A stretch of DNA of 6,168 nt from the NCBI GenBank assembly GCA_049589355.1, contig JBAWAP010000147.1, positions 1 to 6,168 on the forward strand, read 5' to 3'. Position 1 is the first letter of the stretch. Every line of letters starts with the position of its first letter. The translations under genes and the position numbers were made by a program. The notes below the pieces were generated by a model. The model saw only the letters and a program-made list of their open reading frames with translations, was not told the origin of the DNA and made no database searches. The stretch is from JBAWAP01 sp049589355. GTDB taxonomy: Bacteria; Chloroflexota; Anaerolineae; VGOG01. This document shows positions 1 to 5,189 of this stretch, piece after piece.

Positions 1-449
1 CCTTCCACACCCTGGCTAGCGACGAGGAGAAGCATCTGGCTCTGCTGCTGGTGGAACACAATTCCCTCAGCGCTGGCGAGGGATGGGTAGACCCAGATGA
101 GGCCATGACTCGCGAGGTAGAAGTGGACGTCACCAAGCCTCTCTTTCCTGGGGACGAGCTGGCTCTGCAGGAGAACTCTCCTTTCGAGGCGACGTGGGCT
201 GCCTACGATGTCGAGGCGCTGGCTGGCGATCTGGCAGTCTTGGAGTTCGGCATGAATGTGGAGGAAGAGTTCTACAAGATGTACGAGAAGGCTGCTGCCG
301 AGACCGACCATCCTCTGGGCCGCCAGGCCTACCAGTTCCTGATGAAATGGGAAAACCGCCACTACAAAATCCTGCAGGATGCCCGCGATTACCTCAGCGA
401 TAACAAACATTGGTGGGACGACTGGGAGCTTCCCTTCTTCGAAGGATAA
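1..449 (+). CDS. Ferritin-like / rubrerythrin-related di-iron protein (5' end missing)
   Basis: The gene runs off the left edge; the first full codon is at base 3 and 148 residues are visible before TAA at 447-449. Sequence shows: DEEKH at visible residues 7-11 (an ExxH iron-ligand motif, normally helix 2), a glutamate-rich helix VEEEFYKMYEKAA at about 86-98 (helix 3), and WENRHYKIL at 116-124 (a second ExxH, helix 4). These are three of the four helices of a ferritin-like di-iron bundle; helix 1 lies outside the window. There is no rubredoxin-type CxxC module. The C-terminus is aromatic and acidic (WWDDWELPFF), a kind of ending I recall from the ferritin-like COG1633 group. Known for the family: mostly uncharacterised, assumed cytoplasmic iron or peroxide-handling proteins. 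The neighbouring rubrerythrin supports an oxidative-stress role. Family assignment is fairly sure; the exact reaction is not known. Confidence 0.85.
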   Translation, partial: FHTLASDEEKHLALLLVEHNSLSAGEGWVDPDEAMTREVEVDVTKPLFPGDELALQENSPFEATWAAYDVEALAGDLAVLEFGMNVEEEFYKMYEKAAAETDHPLGRQAYQFLMKWENRHYKILQDARDYLSDNKHWWDDWELPFFEG

Positions 450-456
450 CAACAAA

Positions 457-491
457 TTCAAAGTCCAAAGTTCAAAGTTCAAAACCCAAAA
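457..491 (+). repeat. Five degenerate TTCAAAG heptamer tandem repeats
   Basis: Five consecutive 7-base units fill most of the spacer between the ferritin-like gene and the rubrerythrin gene: TTCAAAG at 457-463, TCCAAAG at 464-470, TTCAAAG at 471-477, TTCAAAA at 478-484 and CCCAAAA at 485-491. The tract is AT-rich and nearly free of G, unlike the surrounding coding DNA. It ends a few bases before the rubrerythrin ribosome binding site. Short heptamer arrays of this look occur between genes in several bacterial groups; their role is unknown. No convincing -35/-10 promoter pair is visible in the spacer. Confidence 0.75.
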
Positions 492-495
492 CTGG

Positions 496-503
496 AAGGA
501 GAG
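496..503 (+). promoter_or_regulatory. Ribosome binding site of rubrerythrin
   Basis: AAGGAGAG lies 5 bases before the ATG at 509. It decides the start: the frame stays open upstream to 410, but the upstream extension overlaps the preceding gene and reads through the heptamer repeats, whereas residues from 509 onward match the rubrerythrin N-terminus. Confidence 0.85.
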
Positions 504-508
504 AAACG

Positions 509-1057
509 ATGCGCGAGATGACAGCAAGCAACTTGAGGAGCGGTTTCGCTGGCGAGAGTCAGGCGCACATGCGTTACTTGATCTATGGCGACAAGGCGGA
601 GAAAGACGGATTCCCCAACGTGGCCCGTCTGTTCAGAGCCATCGCCTACGCCGAGCAGGTCCACGCTACCAACCACTTCCAGCAACTACGGGACCTCAAA
701 GGAGCTGCTCTCACAGTGGCCGGCGCCGGCTTCGGCCTGGGCCCTACCGCCGAGAACCTGGAGGTGGCCATTGAGGGCGAGGAGTTCGAGGTCAACGAGA
801 TGTACCCGGTCTACAAAGCAGCAGCCGATTTGCAGGAAGAGAAAGGGGCGCTGCGCAGCTTCGACTGGGCCTGGAAAGCCGAGCAAATTCACGCCGCTAT
901 GTACAGAGAGGCCAAAGCGGCAGTGGAGACGGGCAAGGACTACGACATCGGGCCGGTTTACATCTGCTCCGTCTGTGGCCACACCGTGGAGGGCGAGGCC
1001 CCCGACCGTTGCCCTATCTGCAACGCCAAACGAGAGAAGTATGAGGAGTTTAGCTGA
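509..1057 (+). CDS. rbr: Rubrerythrin
   Basis: This complete 182-residue protein has the classical two-part rubrerythrin layout. The N-terminal four-helix di-iron domain (about residues 1-140) carries GESQAH (E16), AEQVH (E49, H52), GEEFEVNEMYP (E91, E94) and AEQIH (E125, H128), which line up with the iron ligands I recall from Desulfovibrio vulgaris rubrerythrin. The C-terminal rubredoxin-like domain has C153-x2-C156 and C168-x2-C171, binding one Fe(SCys)4. Family knowledge: a cytoplasmic NAD(P)H-linked peroxidase that reduces hydrogen peroxide, receiving electrons through its rubredoxin domain, and protects anaerobes during air exposure. The length is usual for the family. It follows another ferritin-like gene by 59 bases and may be cotranscribed with it. 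No Fur- or PerR-like palindrome is evident upstream. All expected ligands are present, so it should be functional. Confidence 0.97.
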   Translation: MREMTASNLRSGFAGESQAHMRYLIYGDKAEKDGFPNVARLFRAIAYAEQVHATNHFQQLRDLKGAALTVAGAGFGLGPTAENLEVAIEGEEFEVNEMYPVYKAAADLQEEKGALRSFDWAWKAEQIHAAMYREAKAAVETGKDYDIGPVYICSVCGHTVEGEAPDRCPICNAKREKYEEFS

Positions 1058-1067
1058 TTTCAAGAGC

Positions 1068-1113
1068 CCTCCCCCGCGAGCGGGGGAGGTAGCGGCGTCG
1101 GACAAATCCGACG
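1068..1113. repeat. Double-hairpin palindromic element between rubrerythrin and transketolase
   Basis: Two perfect inverted repeats sit back to back in the 95-base spacer. Hairpin 1 (1068-1089) has a 9-bp stem, CCTCCCCCG with CGGGGGAGG, around the loop CGAG. Hairpin 2 (1096-1113) has a 7-bp stem, CGTCGGA with TCCGACG, around the loop CAAA, and is followed by GAGG. The composition and paired-hairpin order resemble REP-like dispersed palindromic repeats that I recall from other GC-rich genomes. There is no T-run after either stem, so it is not a standard intrinsic terminator, though it could stabilise or attenuate the transcript. Only one copy is in the window, so the repeat status is inferred. 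Confidence 0.7.
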
Positions 1114-1140
1114 GAGGCACCTGCCCAGGAGCAATGAAAA

Positions 1141-1146
1141 GGGGAG
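1141..1146 (+). promoter_or_regulatory. Ribosome binding site of transketolase
   Basis: GGGGAG within a purine-rich run (1137-1150) lies 6 bases upstream of the ATG at 1153. It supports that start, from which the protein begins with the usual short N-terminus of bacterial transketolases. An ATG at 1134 is out of frame. Confidence 0.75.
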
Positions 1147-1152
1147 AGAGTA

Positions 1153-3168
1153 ATGACCCACCAAGAAAATCTGGACCAGTTGTGCATCAACACCGTTCGC
1201 ATGCTGGCCGTTGACGGCGTGCAGAAAGCCAATTCTGGCCATCCGGGGATGCCCATGGGCGCGGCGGCCATGGGCCACGTGTTGTGGACGCGCTTCCTGC
1301 GGCATAACCCAATCAACCCGGCTTGGACAGGCCGGGATCGGTTCGTCCTTTCGGCCGGGCACGGTTCTATGCTGCTGTACAGCCTGTTGCACCTCACCGG
1401 CTATGATCTTCCGCTGGAGGAGTTGCAAAGTTTCCGGCAGTGGGGAAGTCGCACTCCCGGCCATCCTGAGCATGGCTTGACACAGGGGGTGGAGACCACC
1501 ACCGGCCCGCTGGGGCAGGGCTTCACCAATGGCGTGGGCATGGCCATCGCCGAGGCCTACCTGGCCGCCCACTTCAACCGTCCCGGCCACAAGATCGTTG
1601 ACCACTACATCTACGCCATCGTCAGCGACGGCGACCTGATGGAGGGTGTTGCCTCTGAGGCTGCGTCGCTGGCCGGCCACCTGCGCCTGGGCAAGCTGAT
1701 CTACCTGTACGACGATAACCATATCTCCATCGAGGGCAGCACCGACCTGACCTTCACCGAGGACCGGGGTCGACGCTTTGAGGCCTACGGCTGGCACGTG
1801 CAGCACGTAGATGGATATGACTTGGAGGGCATCGCCGCCGCCATCCGTGCTGCGCAGGCCGACCCTCGTCCTTCGCTGATCCTCGCCCGCACGCACATCG
1901 GCTACGGCAGCCCCAACAAGCAGGACACCGCCGAGGCTCATGGCGCGCCGCTGGGCGAGGAGGAGGTGCGGCTCACTAAGAAGAACCTGGGTTGGCCCAC
2001 CGAGCCGCGGTTCCTCATCCCCGACCAGGCCCTGGCCCATTTCCGGCAGGCTGTGGAACGGGGACGCAACTGGGAGGCAGAGTGGCAGGCCTGTTTCCAG
2101 GCCTACGCCGCCGAGTATCCCGACCTGGCTGAGGAGTGGCGCATGGTGATGTCTGGCGAGTTGCCTGCGGGCTGGGACGCAGACCTGCCCACTTTTGGGT
2201 CGAAGGATGGGCCACTGGCGACCCGCATCGCTTCGAGCAAGGTGCTCAACGCCATCGCTCCCTACCTGCCCACCCTGATGGGCGGCTCGGCAGATCTGGA
2301 ACCGTCCTGCAAGACCTATCTGAATGGCTACGGTGACTTCTCTGCTGATAACCCTGGCGGCCGCAACCTTCACTTCGGGGTGCGCGAACACGCCATGGGC
2401 GGCATCCTGAGCGGCATGGCCTTGCACGGGGGAGTGATTCCCTACGGCAGCACCTTCCTCGTTTTCTCCGACTACATGCGCCCCAGCATCCGCTTGGCGG
2501 CGATGATGGAGATACCCGTCATCTACGTCTTCACCCACGACAGCATAGGCCTCGGGGAGGATGGGCCGACCCACCAGCCGATAGAGCAACTGGCTGCGTT
2601 GCGGGCCATCCCCTACCTCACTGTGATCCGCCCTGCCGACGCGGCCGAGACGGTGGTCGCTTGGCGTGTGGCCCTGGAGCACCGCCAAGGGCCGGTGGCG
2701 CTGCTCTTTACCCGACAGAGTCTGCCCGTGCTGGATCGCGCTGCCTTGGCCCCCGCCGACGGGCTGGTGCGTGGCGCCTACGTCCTGGCCGAGGCGGGAG
2801 GAGGGCGACCCGACGTCATCCTGATCGCCACGGGCTCCGAGGTGCACCCGACTCTCGCGGCCCAGGAGCGGCTGGCCGAGCAGGGGGTGACGGCTCGCGT
2901 GGTGAGCATGCCCAGTTGGGAGCTCTTCGAACGGCAGCCCCAATCCTACCGCGACGAAGTGTTGCCTCCTGAGGTGACGGCTCGCTTGGCCATCGAGGCC
3001 GGGGTGCCGCAGGGCTGGCATCGCTACGTTGGGGACAGGGGCGATGTGATTGGCATCGAACGCTTTGGGGCCTCGGCACCGTACAAGGTGCTGTGGGAGA
3101 AGTACGGTTTCACGGCCGAGAACATCGCCGCCCGTGCCTTAAAGATGCTGGAAAGAGATGAAAAATGA
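1153..3168 (+). CDS. tkt: Transketolase
   Basis: This complete 671-residue protein has the normal bacterial transketolase length. It transfers a two-carbon ketol unit from ketose to aldose phosphates (xylulose-5-P to ribose-5-P or erythrose-4-P) in the cytoplasmic non-oxidative pentose phosphate pathway, using thiamine diphosphate and a divalent metal. Visible motifs: NSGHPGMPMG (H30), SAGHGSML (H70), the cofactor motif SDGDLMEG through DDNH (D159 to N189) in the N-terminal domain, EAHGAPLG (H263), FGVREHAM in the pyrimidine-binding domain (catalytic glutamate E412), THDSIGLGEDGPTHQP (H462, D470, H474) and RQSLPVL (R521, phosphate binding). The C-terminal domain (about 540-671) includes ATGSEV. 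All catalytic residues known from E. coli TktA have counterparts. Its stop codon overlaps the next start as ATGA, implying translational coupling to the thioredoxin-fold gene. The 1-deoxyxylulose-5-phosphate synthase alternative is excluded by the motif set. Confidence 0.97.
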   Translation: MTHQENLDQLCINTVRMLAVDGVQKANSGHPGMPMGAAAMGHVLWTRFLRHNPINPAWTGRDRFVLSAGHGSMLLYSLLHLTGYDLPLEELQSFRQWGSRTPGHPEHGLTQGVETTTGPLGQGFTNGVGMAIAEAYLAAHFNRPGHKIVDHYIYAIVSDGDLMEGVASEAASLAGHLRLGKLIYLYDDNHISIEGSTDLTFTEDRGRRFEAYGWHVQHVDGYDLEGIAAAIRAAQADPRPSLILARTHIGYGSPNKQDTAEAHGAPLGEEEVRLTKKNLGWPTEPRFLIPDQALAHFRQAVERGRNWEAEWQACFQAYAAEYPDLAEEWRMVMSGELPAGWDADLPTFGSKDGPLATRIASSKVLNAIAPYLPTLMGGSADLEPSCKTYLNGYGDFSADNPGGRNLHFGVREHAMGGILSGMALHGGVIPYGSTFLVFSDYMRPSIRLAAMMEIPVIYVFTHDSIGLGEDGPTHQPIEQLAALRAIPYLTVIRPADAAETVVAWRVALEHRQGPVALLFTRQSLPVLDRAALAPADGLVRGAYVLAEAGGGRPDVILIATGSEVHPTLAAQERLAEQGVTARVVSMPSWELFERQPQSYRDEVLPPEVTARLAIEAGVPQGWHRYVGDRGDVIGIERFGASAPYKVLWEKYGFTAENIAARALKMLERDEK

Positions 3169-5189
3169 CAGAGGACATCTTTGCGTTGCCAGAGGCCTGG
3201 CGTATGGCCATCCAAAGGGAGCAGGGTGCCCACGACTTCTACGTGCGGATGGCTCAGACAGCTACCGATGCCAGCGCCAAAGCTTTGTTTGAGACATTGG
3301 CAGTTGAGGAAACCAAGCATAAGCAGTGGCTGGAGGCTGAGTATCGGCGCGTTTTCGAGCGCGACTTGGAGGAGCCAAGAGGGCGCGTCGGTATCTTCGA
3401 GCACGACTTGAGGGACAGGAGGCCCGCTGGGATAGCATGGTGGGATTGGGAAGAGGAGACCTTCCGATTGGCCAAGGAGTTGGATGTTCCCATTCTCTTA
3501 TCAATCAGCGCTGTCTGGTGCCACTGGTGTCACGTCATGGACGGAACGTCCTATGCGAATCCCGAGGTGGCGGCGTTGATCAACGCCGATTTCATCCCCA
3601 TACGGGTGGATACCGACCAGCGCCCGGACATCAACAGCCGCTACAACATGGGCGGCTGGCCGACCACGGCCTTCCTCACGCCCGACGGCGAGGTGCTGAC
3701 GGGAGCTACCTACGTACCTCCCGAAGAGTTCAAGAGGCTTCTCAACCAGGTCAGCGACTACTATCGAAACAACAAAGACGCTGTCCAGGCTAAGTTGAGC
3801 GAGCTTGAGGACAGGAGGCAGGCCGCCAGGGAAGCCAGGGCAAGAGCTATCGGGGAGCTATCTATCTCCATTGTCGAGGAAGTGGCCGAGGCTGTGGTGG
3901 ATGGCTTTGATCCCCTCCACGGCGGGTTCGGTGAAGCCCCTAAATTCCCTCAGGTCGAAGCTCTGGAACTGGCCCTGGCCGAGTACTGGCGCACCAAGGA
4001 TGAGCGGTTGCTGGAGGTAGCAACCAAGACCTCGACTGCCATGGCCCAAGGGGGCATCTACGATCAGGAGATGGGCGGTTTCTTCCGCTATTCAACCACC
4101 CGGGACTGGAGCATCCCCCACTTCGAGAAGATGTTGGAGGACAATGCCAGGTTCCTGTCCCTATACCTCCATGCTTATCAGGTAACAGGGGGGGAGCTCT
4201 ATCGGGAGACAGTGCAGGGTGTGGTTGGCTACATCGAGGCGGCCATGCGGGATCGAGAGCGGGGCTACTTCTACGGCAGCCAGGATGCCGATGAGGAGTA
4301 CTACGAGCTGTCTAAGGCGGAGCGGGAAAAGAGGGAGGCCCCCTTCACTGACAGGATCGCTTACACCGATCGCAACGCCATGGTGGTCTCGGCCTACCTG
4401 GAGGCTGCCCTGGTCCTGGACGAGCCGTGGCGCGCCGAAAGTGCCCTCAAGGCCCTGGGGTTCCTGTGGCGGAACTGTCGCCGGGAGGGCCAGGGCATGT
4501 ATCATTACTACGACTGGAAGGGGGAGGGCCTGGAGGAAGGCGAACCTCACGTGGCTGGTCTCCTGGCCGATCAGGTCTGGATGGCCAAGGCCCTGCTAGA
4601 CGCCTATGAGTACACCGGTGAGGGGAAGTATCTGCTGCAGGCTGAGGAGTTGATGAAAGGAGTCTACACCCACTGGAGCGACGATGAGGGTGGCTTCTTC
4701 GATCGAGTGGATGTTCCCGATACCCTGGGCAAGCTGCAAGAGCGGTGGAAGAACATCGAGGAGAACGCCCTGGCTGCTGAGGTCGCCACCCGCTTGCACC
4801 ATCTGACAGGTGATGCTGAACACCGGAAGAGAGCGGCCTCAGCTCTGGAGGCCTTCGCCGCTGAGTACAGGGGCTACCGCTACTTCGGCGCGCGATACGC
4901 TTTGGCGATAAATCGCTTCTTTAACCCACCGCTATCGGTGGTCGTGGTGGGGAGCGCCGAGGAGCCACTGACTGGGGAGCTACGGCGGGCCAGTTTGGAG
5001 ACCTACTTTCCCCACCGGGTGGTACACACCGTGGACCCGGTTTGGGAGCCAGAGCGATTGGAGCGCCTGGGCTATCCCCCAGGCCCATCGCCAGCAGCTT
5101 ACATCTGTTTCGGCGAGGTCTGCGCGGCACCGGCCAAGACACCCTCTGAGGTGAAGGCAACGATAGAATCTCTGAAGGAACATGGATAA
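3165..5189 (+). CDS. Ferritin-like half-domain fused to DUF255/YyaL-type thioredoxin-fold protein
   Basis: This 674-residue protein combines unusual parts. Residues about 9-66 form two helices of a ferritin-like fold, with REQGAHDFY (E19) and VEETKHKQWLE (E49, H52), enough for half a di-iron site and probably needing dimerisation. Residues about 88-205 are a DUF255 thioredoxin fold: WCHWCHVM (C119, C122), RVDTDQRPDI, and GGWPTTAFL with the likely cis-proline P166. Residues about 235-590 are an alpha/alpha-barrel of the kind found in YyaL and SPATA20 (spermatogenesis-associated protein 20), with APKFPQ, GGIYDQEMGG, PHFEKMLEDNARFL and YGSQDADEE. The C-terminal family signature AYICFGEVCAAP (C648, C653) is present. 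No signal peptide is seen, so it is probably cytoplasmic. The function of the YyaL family is not established; a thiol-redox role is inferred from CxxC. The start overlaps the transketolase stop by 4 bases and the stop overlaps the next gene by 8, suggesting one operon. Confidence 0.9.
   Translation: MTEDIFALPEAWRMAIQREQGAHDFYVRMAQTATDASAKALFETLAVEETKHKQWLEAEYRRVFERDLEEPRGRVGIFEHDLRDRRPAGIAWWDWEEETFRLAKELDVPILLSISAVWCHWCHVMDGTSYANPEVAALINADFIPIRVDTDQRPDINSRYNMGGWPTTAFLTPDGEVLTGATYVPPEEFKRLLNQVSDYYRNNKDAVQAKLSELEDRRQAAREARARAIGELSISIVEEVAEAVVDGFDPLHGGFGEAPKFPQVEALELALAEYWRTKDERLLEVATKTSTAMAQGGIYDQEMGGFFRYSTTRDWSIPHFEKMLEDNARFLSLYLHAYQVTGGELYRETVQGVVGYIEAAMRDRERGYFYGSQDADEEYYELSKAEREKREAPFTDRIAYTDRNAMVVSAYLEAALVLDEPWRAESALKALGFLWRNCRREGQGMYHYYDWKGEGLEEGEPHVAGLLADQVWMAKALLDAYEYTGEGKYLLQAEELMKGVYTHWSDDEGGFFDRVDVPDTLGKLQERWKNIEENALAAEVATRLHHLTGDAEHRKRAASALEAFAAEYRGYRYFGARYALAINRFFNPPLSVVVVGSAEEPLTGELRRASLETYFPHRVVHTVDPVWEPERLERLGYPPGPSPAAYICFGEVCAAPAKTPSEVKATIESLKEHG
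3354..3410 (+). repeat. Short in-frame direct repeat at the domain junction
   Basis: TTCGAGCGCGACTTG (3354-3368) recurs as TTCGAGCACGACTTG (3396-3410) with one mismatch in 15, exactly 42 bases (14 codons) apart. It encodes FERDL (residues 64-68) and FEHDL (residues 78-82). The copies flank the boundary between the ferritin-like helices and the thioredoxin-fold domain. It may be a small duplication or chance similarity. Confidence 0.5.

Noticed and set aside
410..508. A longer N-terminus for rubrerythrin starting at 410
   Set aside because: It overlaps the end of the preceding gene and translates the heptamer repeat; the strong ribosome binding site and the family N-terminus place the start at 509.
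450..508. Promoter or PerR/Fur operator upstream of rubrerythrin
   Set aside because: No convincing -35/-10 pair and no TTATAAT-type palindrome; the AT-rich content is accounted for by the heptamers.
1068..1089. Rho-independent terminator after rubrerythrin
   Set aside because: The stem is strong but no T-run follows; the downstream sequence is GC-rich and forms a second hairpin.
1060..3021. A 653-codon open frame on the minus strand opposite transketolase
   Set aside because: The sense strand is an unambiguous transketolase with all catalytic motifs. The antisense frame has low-complexity composition, no recognisable motif and no ribosome binding site; long antisense frames are expected in GC-rich genes.
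3437..3439. Internal ATG that might start an unfused thioredoxin-fold protein, with AGGAGG-like sequence at 3417-3422
   Set aside because: The ATG is out of frame with the thioredoxin domain (the frame reads A-W-W there), so the fusion is not explained as two separately translated proteins.
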